8,239 nucleotides of DNA from an uncultured Planctomycetaceae bacterium (GTDB taxonomy: Bacteria; Planctomycetota; Planctomycetia; Planctomycetales; Planctomycetaceae). The position numbers and the translations under genes were made by a program. Positions 1-6,816 of this stretch are shown here, one piece after another. Within the stretch, counting starts at the first letter, position 1; each line of letters begins with the position of its first letter. Below the pieces are notes generated by a model. It was not told where the DNA came from. It was given only the letters and a program-made list of their open reading frames with translations, and searched no databases. The DNA is taken from contig CAIXQV010000959.1 of the NCBI GenBank assembly GCA_903921605.1, positions 1 through 8,239 of the forward strand, written 5' to 3'.

Positions 1-270
1 AGCAGCAATCTGTTCGATCGCCTGCTGTGGCTCGTCAACTTCAATCCCCAGCATGTCGAAGAAATCGGAGGGTTCTTCCAATACCTCAACCGCCGCTTCG
101 TCATCAAGAGCGTGAACTACCTCAACCAGCTCTTCGACAGATTCTGTCTCGACAAGTTCTGCCGCCAATTCGTCCACCGGTGCAACAGTGTCAACGGCAG
201 CAATTTTCTCAATCGTCTGCTGTGGCTCGTCATCAACGATGCCCAGCTCTGCGAAAAAGTCGAAGGGCTC
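1..270 (-). repeat. Two copies of a 25-residue coding motif at 195-bp spacing
   Basis: Positions 1-75 and 196-270 are related direct repeats inside the FHA gene, offset by exactly 195 bp (65 codons). They encode residues 523-547 and 458-482. The shared pattern is E-P-x-D-F-F-x-x-L-G-I-x-x-D-E-P-Q-Q-x-I-E-x-I-A-A, with 18 of 25 residues identical by my count. The stretch between the copies is Glu/Val-rich and only loosely related to sequence before the first copy. The second copy runs to the window edge, so more units may follow. The pattern looks like a short aromatic-hydrophobic interaction motif set in an acidic linker. Confidence 0.8.
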
Positions 271-1641
271 ATCGAGCATTTCAACCAGTTCTGCTTCGGT
301 CGGTTCCGGTTCGACTGAGACCGCCTCCATAACCTCCACAGGCTCATCGTCATCCAGAACTTCGACGATCTCAGCCGACTCTTCGATTTCTTCAATTAAA
401 TCGGCTTCAACAAGTTCTTCCGCGAGCCCCTGAGGTTCTTCAAACACTTCCACGAATTGGTTACTAAGCAGATCAGCCTCTTCAAAATCTGCGGTGAGTG
501 CATTGGCTGGAGTCTCATCATCCAGGAGTTCTACGGCCCCGACAGGCACTTCGTCAAGGACTTCAACAGGCTCGTCTTCAAGCACCTCAACAGCTTCGAC
601 AAGCTGTTCAGCCAGGACGGCCTCGACGGCTTCTTCAGCAAAAATATCCTCATCATCCAGAACGTCAACGACCTCCTCAACGACGTCGTTGGCAGTTCCA
701 GCAGCGGCAGAGCCAGAAGGAACTTCAGGAGGCACAAGGAATTCGTCGCTTGGCTGTCCACCCAGGTAGGACATATCGTCCGGTGAGTCGTCAATCAGCC
801 AGGATGACTCAGGTGCCGCTGATTGAGAATCCTCAGTGCCAATACTTTCAGCCACACTGTCCACAAACGACGACGAATTGACCGATTCTGCCTTCGCAAG
901 ACCTTCAGCAATCGGTGCGACTACTGACGTGCTCACCGCTGCCGCGACGGCTTTCTTCACAGCGGGGGCTGATATGTCCGCAATTTCAGCTCGACTTTGA
1001 GAAGACGCCGGTATCGCTGATGGCCGCTTCCCAACGGTGTCGCTCGTTGAATCTTTCTTGATCCTTGCTGTTTCTTCATGCGCTTCGGCGGATGCCCCGG
1101 CCTGTTCGACAGAATACTGAAGAGGCGGTTTGCTCTTGAATTCTTCCGCGATGATTGCAGCGGCGGAACTAACGATTGTGGAGGATTCAGATGCACCGCT
1201 GTTTGACTTGGTGCTTTTACGTGAACGTTCGCCTTCACTCCTGGTCGTGGATCCGGAATCCTCTTTGAGATGCACAGTAAAGTTGACGGGCCCCAATGTC
1301 AGAATCGAACCGGTCTTGAGTTCAACTCTCTCCCCTGGCTTGATCCGTTTATTGTCAACATAGGTACCGTTGCTGCTGTCAAGATCAGTGACGGAAACAC
1401 CATCGCGCCCAACTCGCAGGAAGCAATGCCGACGACTCATCTGCGGCGCAGAAAGACGTAAATTGCAGTCGGAGCCGCGTCCGATCACGATATCGTGGCG
1501 TACGGTGACTCTGCGGACATTGGCCAATTGCTCCTGCAGCTCCAGGACAACCTTCATGGATTTCGTTCCGTTGGCGACGATGAAGTGGGAATCCAAACAC
1601 GGCGGACACGAACAGTCACTCGGAGAAGACGTCAGGTTCAT
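1..1641 (-). CDS. FHA-domain protein with long acidic repeat tail (partial, C-terminus beyond left edge)
   Basis: I translated the minus strand from an ATG at 1641-1639. The frame stays open for 547 codons to base 1 without a stop, so the gene is cut by the window edge. Residues about 29-125 form a forkhead-associated (FHA) domain, with IGRGSDCNLRL near 53-63, SRRH at 69-72 and the DSSNGTYVDN loop at 88-97. These are the residues that bind phosphothreonine in this family. Residues 1-28 carry a cysteine cluster, C10-S-C12-P-P-C15. Residues about 126-315 are Ser/Ala-rich and probably disordered. From about 316 on the chain is very rich in Glu, Asp and Val, with recurring V-x-V-L-D-D-x-E-like units and a 25-residue motif seen twice. 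No membrane segment or catalytic domain is visible. The likely role is binding of phosphorylated partners, possibly downstream of Ser/Thr kinases (inference). No clear Shine-Dalgarno precedes 1641. M29 at 1557, just before the FHA domain, is an alternative start. An in-frame TGA near 1720 limits upstream extension. Confidence 0.9.
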   Translation of the reverse strand, partial: MNLTSSPSDCSCPPCLDSHFIVANGTKSMKVVLELQEQLANVRRVTVRHDIVIGRGSDCNLRLSAPQMSRRHCFLRVGRDGVSVTDLDSSNGTYVDNKRIKPGERVELKTGSILTLGPVNFTVHLKEDSGSTTRSEGERSRKSTKSNSGASESSTIVSSAAAIIAEEFKSKPPLQYSVEQAGASAEAHEETARIKKDSTSDTVGKRPSAIPASSQSRAEIADISAPAVKKAVAAAVSTSVVAPIAEGLAKAESVNSSSFVDSVAESIGTEDSQSAAPESSWLIDDSPDDMSYLGGQPSDEFLVPPEVPSGSAAAGTANDVVEEVVDVLDDEDIFAEEAVEAVLAEQLVEAVEVLEDEPVEVLDEVPVGAVELLDDETPANALTADFEEADLLSNQFVEVFEEPQGLAEELVEADLIEEIEESAEIVEVLDDDEPVEVMEAVSVEPEPTEAELVEMLDEPFDFFAELGIVDDEPQQTIEKIAAVDTVAPVDELAAELVETESVEELVEVVHALDDEAAVEVLEEPSDFFDMLGIEVDEPQQAIEQIAA

Positions 1642-2247
1642 CGCCGGTTTCTGCTCAGGTTGGCGGAAAAGATATCGCGCACCTCTGTCAATTACTCGCG
1701 ATTTAACGCAACTTTGGCATCAGATCGTGCCAATTCTGCTCTGCACCCTGCCAAATTGAACTGCCGGAGAATCCCGCCGCGGTTCTGCCTGACGTCGACT
1801 TATATAAGAGCGCGGTTCATAAAAGAGCACGGTCGAGGAACTCGGACGGCATATTTCATTCTACTTGATGAATCCAACTTCGCGGGCTGTCATTCTCCGG
1901 ATTTGGTTCGGGTGCGTTTGCCGCCAAACCACCGTCCACAGCATCCCCCACCGTTCGCGCTCCCTTTCGGGACAACGATTGCAGGTTTCGGGGACCGGCT
2001 GTGAGGGAAGCAGCGAATCCGCAATCCTTTCGACGCAGCGAAGACTATGCTGCGATTTCCATGTTTCTCGCATTTTACGGTGGTTTGCGGGACGTCAGGG
2101 GCTGCGATAACCTGCACAATCCAACACTGCGGCCGGACGTCGTGAGATGTGTGCACTCAGGAAGAGTCGTCACGTCTCCATTGGGCGGATCCGCTGTGAA
2201 TTGATTTTGGGACGCAAGGGAAAGCAGAAGGCAGGAATTACCATCGA
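1642..2247. other. 606-bp divergent intergenic region, no convincing gene
   Basis: This stretch separates the start of the leftward FHA gene from the start of the rightward ftsH gene, so it must hold the promoters of both unless leaders are unusually long. Short open frames exist on both strands, but they overlap one another, are Arg/Pro/Ser-rich and match no family I know. An AT-rich palindromic box, TTATATAA, lies around 1800-1807 and could serve as a -10 element in either direction, but I see no good -35 partner. No tRNA, riboswitch or intrinsic terminator was recognised. Confidence 0.6.
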
Positions 2248-4185
2248 ATGAGTGAACCGTCAGATAATTCTCCACCAAATCCTCCCGCTCAGAAGCCGTC
2301 TGGATCTGCAGGTGGCGAACCACGTCGATCGAACTTCGGTTCGATGACCATGATCCTGGTGTTGATCGCTATCGCGATTGCATTTTTCTCTTACAGCACC
2401 TCCCCTTCGAACTACGGCACCACAATTCCGTACTCGTTTTTCTTTGAACATCTGAAAAGTGGCAAGGTTAAGTCTGTCACGGTGCATGGTGAAATCCTCA
2501 CTGGCGACTGGGATAAGATCCCCGAAGAAAAACCTCCGGGGCTTACCGGCACTCTGGCGGCTAAGTTCAATACCGTTCTTCCGCCAATGCTGATGCACAA
2601 TCAGCAACTGAACAACGAGCTGACTCGCCAGGGGGTGCTCTACAACAACGTTCCGACGTCTGTCTCGACAGGCACCGAGATGCTGTTGTGGATCCTGATG
2701 CCGGTTGGTCTGATTCTGATCATGTGGAACATGATGCGACGTTCCTCCGACCCGTTCAGCAGCGGTGGCATGATGGGCGGATTCGTTCGCAGTCAGGCTC
2801 GCCGGTTCGAAAAGAGTGAACACTCCACGACATTCAACGAAGTCGCCGGCCTCAAGTCCGCAAAGCAGGATTTGCAGGAAGTTGTCGAGTTCCTGAAAAC
2901 GCCCAAGCGATTCACTCGACTTGGTGCCAAGATTCCAAAGGGCGTGCTGCTTGTTGGTCCGCCGGGAACCGGCAAAACGTTGCTGGCACGAGCGACCGCT
3001 GGGGAAGCGGGAGTTCCGTTCTTTTCCATCAACGGCTCCGAGTTCATTCAGATGTTCGTGGGCGTCGGGGCGACTCGTGTTCGCGACCTGTTCAAAACGG
3101 CTCGTGAGGCATCACCATGCATTATTTTCATTGATGAAATTGACGCGGTCGGTCGAGTTCGCGGCGCTGGAGTCGGCGGTGGCCACGACGAACGCGAGCA
3201 GACTCTGAATCAGATTCTCAGCGAAATGGACGGCTTCCAGCAGGGCGACACGGTCATCGTGCTGGCCGCAACGAACCGCTCCGATGTACTCGACCCGGCG
3301 TTGCTGCGTCCCGGCCGCTTTGATCGCCATGTGACAGTGGACCTTCCGGCCAAGGAAGGACGTTTGGGAATCCTGAAAGTCCATACTCGCAAAGTGCCAA
3401 TGGCCGATGATGTGAATCTGGAGAGCATTGCGAAGACGACCATGGGCTTCAGCGGTGCAGAGCTTGAAAAGCTGGTGAACGAGGCTGCTTTGAAAGCCGC
3501 ACGTGACGAAAAACGCGCCGTTGAAATGAGCGATTTCCGCTATGCGTACGACATCGTCACGATGGGTGTTCCGCGTGACGAGATCATGGATAAGAAAGAG
3601 AAGACTCTCACCGCATGGCACGAAGCCGGACACGCGGTGCTGGCGTGGGCTCAGGAAGGCATGGACCCGGTTCATAAGGTGTCGATCGTTCCTCGTGGCC
3701 GAACGCTGGGTGTCACTCAGTTGATGCCCGAAAGTGAAATTAACAACCTTGGCGAACGCATCCTGAAGGCTCGCATCGTGATGACCATGGGCGGTCGCGC
3801 TGCCGAGAAGATGAAGTTCAACGAGTATTCTGCCGGGGCTCAGGGCGACATCAGTCAGGCGACTCAGATCGCACGCCGCATGGTCGCAAGCTGGGGCATG
3901 TCAGAAGTCATTGGACCGGTTGCATTCCGCCAGTCAGAAGAACATCCGTTTCTTGGCAAGGAAATGCATACGTACCGCGAATTCAGCGAAGAGACGACTC
4001 GCCAGATCGACATCGAAGTTCAACGCATCATCAAGGAAGCGGAACAGTCTGCTATTAAACTGCTGACTCAGTATCATGACAAGCTGGAAGCACTGGTGGA
4101 TGCTCTTCTGGAGTCTGAAGATCTGGAACGCGAAGCTGTCGAAAAGATCCTTGGAGAACGTCCCGTAGCAGCTGCAAAAGAATAG
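2248..4185 (+). CDS. ftsH: ATP-dependent zinc metalloprotease FtsH
   Basis: This is a complete 645-residue membrane-anchored AAA+ protease that degrades misfolded membrane proteins and selected soluble regulators. A Pro/Ser-rich N-terminal segment (1-32) precedes membrane helix 1 (about 33-50). An extracytoplasmic domain of about 95 residues and membrane helix 2 (about 145-163) follow. The AAA+ module has Walker A GPPGTGKT (237-244), pore loop MFVGVGA (269-275), Walker B IIFIDEID (292-299), and a second region of homology with RPGRFDR (354-360) carrying the arginine fingers. The protease zinc site is HEAGH (458-462), with D534 in [10 protein letters not shown] as the expected third ligand. 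All catalytic residues are present and the length is normal. The ATG is preceded by a weak AGGA at 2233-2236, 11 nt upstream, and the next in-frame Met (33) would cut into helix 1. The gene stands alone. No clear intrinsic terminator follows its stop; the first strong hairpin downstream is at 4743. Genomes often carry several FtsH paralogues, so which one this is cannot be told. Confidence 0.97.
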   Translation: MSEPSDNSPPNPPAQKPSGSAGGEPRRSNFGSMTMILVLIAIAIAFFSYSTSPSNYGTTIPYSFFFEHLKSGKVKSVTVHGEILTGDWDKIPEEKPPGLTGTLAAKFNTVLPPMLMHNQQLNNELTRQGVLYNNVPTSVSTGTEMLLWILMPVGLILIMWNMMRRSSDPFSSGGMMGGFVRSQARRFEKSEHSTTFNEVAGLKSAKQDLQEVVEFLKTPKRFTRLGAKIPKGVLLVGPPGTGKTLLARATAGEAGVPFFSINGSEFIQMFVGVGATRVRDLFKTAREASPCIIFIDEIDAVGRVRGAGVGGGHDEREQTLNQILSEMDGFQQGDTVIVLAATNRSDVLDPALLRPGRFDRHVTVDLPAKEGRLGILKVHTRKVPMADDVNLESIAKTTMGFSGAELEKLVNEAALKAARDEKRAVEMSDFRYAYDIVTMGVPRDEIMDKKEKTLTAWHEAGHAVLAWAQEGMDPVHKVSIVPRGRTLGVTQLMPESEINNLGERILKARIVMTMGGRAAEKMKFNEYSAGAQGDISQATQIARRMVASWGMSEVIGPVAFRQSEEHPFLGKEMHTYREFSEETTRQIDIEVQRIIKEAEQSAIKLLTQYHDKLEALVDALLESEDLEREAVEKILGERPVAAAKE

Positions 4186-4742
4186 TCGGATTCGAATGGT
4201 AGTTTCCAAACCGAGGCTCCGCCGGCGCAGGGTTGGGCGGGGGCCAAATCGCTTAGGAATTCGCAGCAGCAGATCATCCGTGTGTCGCCACTATGGTTGC
4301 GTTGGGGGCGAATGCCGCATCGACCATTCGAAAATAATGTGGTTGAAGTTGAGTCTGCCGGAATGGACTTTCACCGCAAGGCGAACCTTTGAGGGCAATT
4401 GTGTGAGGATGCCCGGCTGCTTTGTGTCACCAAATGCACAGTGGTCGCGGCAAGCCGCGAAGTCCTGCCCGGCAAGGATGACCGACGGGAATCCGCAACG
4501 ACATGCGTGGCATGGAGAAGTTCGGCCGCCCGAGCCCATTGCTCGCAATGCCGGAGATCTCCATGATCCGGACCTTCAACAATGTGCACCTTGATCTCCA
4601 GCCTGGAAGAGAATCGTTCGCAGCGTTTCGCCGAGATTGAATTTGCACGACGGCAAAAAATAACGGCCCCGCTGCAAAGCTAAGCCCAGAAATCCCGGCG
4701 AGCGCACCGTCCGTGCCGCGTTCCAGAATTAGGCAGATCTAA
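4186..4742. other. Intergenic region downstream of ftsH, no recognised gene
   Basis: About 550 bp follow the ftsH stop before the palindrome at 4743. Overlapping short frames occur on both strands, with up to 132 codons on plus and 85 on minus. Their translations are rich in Arg, Cys, His and Trp, show no domain I recognise, and have no good ribosome binding site. A decayed gene cannot be excluded. No terminator with a U-tract was found close to the ftsH stop. Confidence 0.55.
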
Positions 4743-4797
4743 GGCAAAAAATGATTGGGCAAATAAATGTCATCTTTTTGCCCAATCATTTTTTGCC
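4743..4797. repeat. Perfect 21-bp inverted repeat with 13-nt loop
   Basis: The left arm, 4743-4763, begins GGCAAAAAATGATTGGG. The right arm, 4777-4797, is its exact reverse complement, with all 21 positions pairing across a 13-nt spacer (4764-4776). Each arm contains an A6/T6 run, and the left arm plus spacer looks like two imperfect units of the type GGCAAAnAAATG. The element is more AT-rich than its surroundings and sits between two convergent genes. Unlike an ordinary intrinsic terminator, its T-run lies inside the stem rather than after it. It could be a dispersed palindromic repeat or miniature mobile element, or an mRNA 3'-end structure shared by the flanking genes. Confidence 0.9.
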
Positions 4798-4845
4798 CAT
4801 AACGCTTTTATTCGATGATCAATCTTAGCCCTGTAGTGGGGCGTT

Positions 4846-4882
4846 GAAAAGAAAACACCATCGAGCAGAACTCGATGGTGTT
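4846..4882 (-). terminator. Rho-independent terminator of the DUF1080 gene
   Basis: A perfect 12-bp stem is formed by 4854-4865 (AACACCATCGAG) and 4871-4882, closed by a 5-nt loop. On the minus strand the stem is followed by TTTTCTTTTC, a good U-tract. It lies 45 bp after the stop of the DUF1080 gene (4928). A smaller hairpin, ATTCTG/CAGAAT with a 3-nt loop at 4911-4925, sits directly after the stop codon and may add to 3'-end structure. Confidence 0.87.
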
Positions 4883-4927
4883 GATTTGAATTGTCAGCCA
4901 GAGCGATCAGATTCTGTTTCAGAATGA

Positions 4928-6388
4928 TCAATACGGCAATTCGCGAATGTACATGTTCTTGAAGAACAGCTCGCTGCCGTGATGCTGTAATTCGATCTGG
5001 TCGGCTCGAACCAGCGGAACCAGACCGGACTGATCCCAGTAGTTCTCCAGTTCGACTCGGTCAACAATCAGTTTGTCATTCAGCCAGATTGTGACCTTGT
5101 TGCCCACCATGCGGATCAGAAACGTATTCCATTCGCCCGGTTTCTTGTCAGCCAGCGATGTCGGAGCATTGCGCCAACGGCGGTTGTTCCACAAACCACC
5201 GGAACCAAGATTGCGGCCGTTCGTATACTGAGCGACCCATTCTTCCGGGTTCGTCGGATCAGGCTGGCCCGGCTTGACTCGTGGATCCCACGGATCCCAG
5301 ATCTGAATCTGCGGAGTTCCTCGCAGGTAAATGCCCGAGTCTGCTCCGGGCGGAATCTTCCAGTCGACGTAGAACTCGAAATCGCCGTAATCTTTTGATG
5401 TGCAGAGACTCTGCCCTTTTCCGTCGTACGTCAGAATGCCTTCCGCAACACTCCAATGCTCCTTCATTAAAGTGTCAGCTTTCTCCTGAGCTGCCTTCAG
5501 GTCATCTCCTGTGAGTGCTCGACGCTGATTCGCGTTATCATGAGCCAGACCTTTCCAGCCGGACAGATCTTTTCCGTTGAAGAATGTGGTGAAGCCGGCC
5601 GGCGGAGTATTGTCCGCGGAGGTCTTCGGCTTTGTTGGCGATGGCGCGTAGTCGGCGAGTTTCAGATTTCGAAACTCCACGCGATCATCATGCCCGGCCA
5701 GAACGATATGGCCTTTCTTATTCTTCATGCCCGGATGAGGATTCCCATCCACTGGCGTGATGTCATCCAGAAACGCGTCCACGATCACAGCACCGTTCAG
5801 GATGATCAGAATATGATCTTCGATGACGATGATTGTCTGAGTGTTCCATTCCCCGACTGGCTTCAGATAGCCAAGTTTCGGTGGATAGATTCCATAGACT
5901 GAACCGTGGTATTGCCAGGGCTTGAGCCAGTTCAGCTTCTGAGTCTTCCCGTCGGCCATAACCGCATCGCCGTTGTAGACTTTGCCGTCGTGATCAAGGA
6001 TCTGGATCTCCATACCGTCTTTTGAAGGGTGGCCGTCTTTGGGAACCCGGAGCCCAATTCCGTTGTTGCCACTTTCTTCAAGCTTAAACTCGAAGTGCAG
6101 TGCAAAGTCGCTGTACTCCTTTTCGGTGTAAAGGTGCTTGCCACCTTTATTGCAGACCAGAATGCCATCCTGAACGGCGTAACCTTTGAGGTCTCCGGTC
6201 CAGCCGGTCAGGTCCTTGCCGTTGAACAGATCGGCCCATGTGGCAGAATCCAGAATGGCCTGAGCAGTCTTAGCGGCGGCAACATTCGGATCAACTTTCT
6301 GATCCTGAGCAATTGCCAGCGTCATCGACGAAAGGATCGTCGCGGCGACAGCGGAAAACAAAAGTGCTTTGGTAAGCAGGAACTTCAT
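4928..6388 (-). CDS. Secreted protein with two tandem DUF1080 (3-keto-disaccharide hydrolase) domains
   Basis: The product is 486 residues from the ATG at 6388. Residues 1-27 form a clear signal peptide: a Lys-containing N-terminus, a hydrophobic core, and an A-I-A end before QDQ. Two DUF1080 domains (Pfam PF06439) follow, at about 51-250 and 267-486. Each opens with FNGKDL(T/S)GW, and they are joined by a Pro/Thr/Ser/Lys-rich linker. Both have the concanavalin-like core pattern: GNNGIGLRVP then GMEIQILD in the first, and ADSGIYLRG then PQIQIWD in the second. The second domain ends with LENYWD and IELQHHGSELFFKNMYIRELP, typical of the family. Members are extracytoplasmic, and some are linked to hydrolysis or processing of 3-keto-glycosides; the exact substrate here is unknown. 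The first domain keeps Glu in E-I-Q-I-x-D while the second has Gln. The frame extends to an ATG at 6454, but that start would place 22 charged or polar residues before the signal peptide. Confidence 0.92.
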   Translation of the reverse strand: MKFLLTKALLFSAVAATILSSMTLAIAQDQKVDPNVAAAKTAQAILDSATWADLFNGKDLTGWTGDLKGYAVQDGILVCNKGGKHLYTEKEYSDFALHFEFKLEESGNNGIGLRVPKDGHPSKDGMEIQILDHDGKVYNGDAVMADGKTQKLNWLKPWQYHGSVYGIYPPKLGYLKPVGEWNTQTIIVIEDHILIILNGAVIVDAFLDDITPVDGNPHPGMKNKKGHIVLAGHDDRVEFRNLKLADYAPSPTKPKTSADNTPPAGFTTFFNGKDLSGWKGLAHDNANQRRALTGDDLKAAQEKADTLMKEHWSVAEGILTYDGKGQSLCTSKDYGDFEFYVDWKIPPGADSGIYLRGTPQIQIWDPWDPRVKPGQPDPTNPEEWVAQYTNGRNLGSGGLWNNRRWRNAPTSLADKKPGEWNTFLIRMVGNKVTIWLNDKLIVDRVELENYWDQSGLVPLVRADQIELQHHGSELFFKNMYIRELPY

Positions 6389-6397
6389 GCGGTTCAT

Positions 6398-6402
6398 CTC
6401 CT
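6398..6402 (-). promoter_or_regulatory. Ribosome binding site of the DUF1080 gene
   Basis: Read on the minus strand this is AGGAG. It lies 9 nt before the ATG at 6388 and directly abuts another in-frame ATG at 6397, which is too close to use it. The spacing and the signal peptide that follows both favour the start at 6388. Confidence 0.8.
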
Positions 6403-6770
6403 GGAGGCGTTGAGGCGGGAACTGAGAACGCGGGAATTGCCGCCCTTTACTCAAGCGAATCCCAGTGATGGCCCAAGTGACAGTGGCGACAATTTGTGTC
6501 CGAAGGATAACGCAGCAGTCCCATCAGATGCCACCGTACACCCATTTCTACTTCGCACACGCGCCGTCATGGATTTCAGAAGCAAGCCAGCGGCAATCGG
6601 CTAAACATCCAAACATTAAACTTCGGGCAATTCCATTCATTTCGTCAGCTTGCGGAATTCTTCGGCAAGGGTTTCAGAATCCATTGGCGCATGTCCAGCG
6701 GCCAATTGAGTAGTACAGCGATTGGATGGCCCCGCCGTTCTCCCGCCCTGGCGTTCAGGCTGCATGAGTT
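6403..6770. other. Intergenic region upstream of the DUF1080 gene
   Basis: This stretch of about 370 bp lies between the sbcC terminator and the DUF1080 ribosome binding site and should hold the DUF1080 promoter. I see no convincing -35/-10 pair. A 42-codon minus-strand frame (6637-6765) is the only short ORF whose end reads like plausible protein, but it lacks a ribosome binding site. No RNA gene or repeat was recognised. Confidence 0.5.
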
Positions 6771-6816
6771 AAAAGGGGGTATTCTACTTTTTCAATAAAA
6801 TAGAATGCCCCCTTTT
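6771..6816 (-). terminator. Hairpin terminator abutting the sbcC stop codon, possibly bidirectional
   Basis: Arms 6771-6786 (AAAAGGGGGTATTCTA) and 6801-6816 (TAGAATGCCCCCTTTT) pair at 15 of 16 positions; the remaining pair is G-U in plus-strand RNA and A-C in minus-strand RNA. Inner TTTT and AAAA runs can extend the stem past one bulged base, leaving a 5-nt loop. The A-run/G5 and C5/T-run layout is typical of an intrinsic terminator usable from either side. It starts at the base immediately after the sbcC stop codon (6817-6819). The U-run on the minus strand is short, with four T before AACTC. Confidence 0.7.

Noticed and set aside
188..433. Ser/Thr-rich plus-strand open frames within 27-881
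   Set aside because: They are antisense shadows of the acidic FHA-protein tail, whose Glu/Asp/Val codons read as Ser/Thr/Pro/Arg on the other strand. The minus frame is continuous with a clear FHA domain at its start.
1495..2004. 169-codon plus-strand frame across the FHA gene start and the intergenic region
   Set aside because: It overlaps the coding FHA region in antisense, is Arg/Pro-rich, has no recognisable domain and lacks a ribosome binding site.
1890..2156. 88-codon minus-strand frame in the divergent spacer
   Set aside because: Its composition looks non-coding, other frames overlap it, and no family was recognised.
4196..4594. 132-codon plus-strand frame after ftsH
   Set aside because: Its N-terminus is Arg-rich with no domain, it lacks a ribosome binding site, and competing frames lie on the minus strand.
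4743..4797. The palindrome as a standard rho-independent terminator for ftsH
   Set aside because: It lies about 560 bp past the stop, has no U-run after the stem, and is AT-rich. It may still act on transcripts, but a terminator call is not supported.
6389..6454. Upstream ATG at 6454 as the start of the DUF1080 protein
   Set aside because: It would put 22 polar and charged residues ahead of a typical signal peptide, and the AGGAG at 6398-6402 fits the ATG at 6388.
6029..6604. 191-codon plus-strand frame antisense to the DUF1080 gene
   Set aside because: The minus strand carries the unmistakable DUF1080 domain and signal peptide; this frame is its shadow.
6637..6765. 42-codon minus-strand ORF ending in ETLAEEFRKLTK
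   Set aside because: The last 15 codons look protein-like, but there is no Shine-Dalgarno before the ATG, the first half looks non-coding, and it starts right after the sbcC terminator. Not enough to call a gene.
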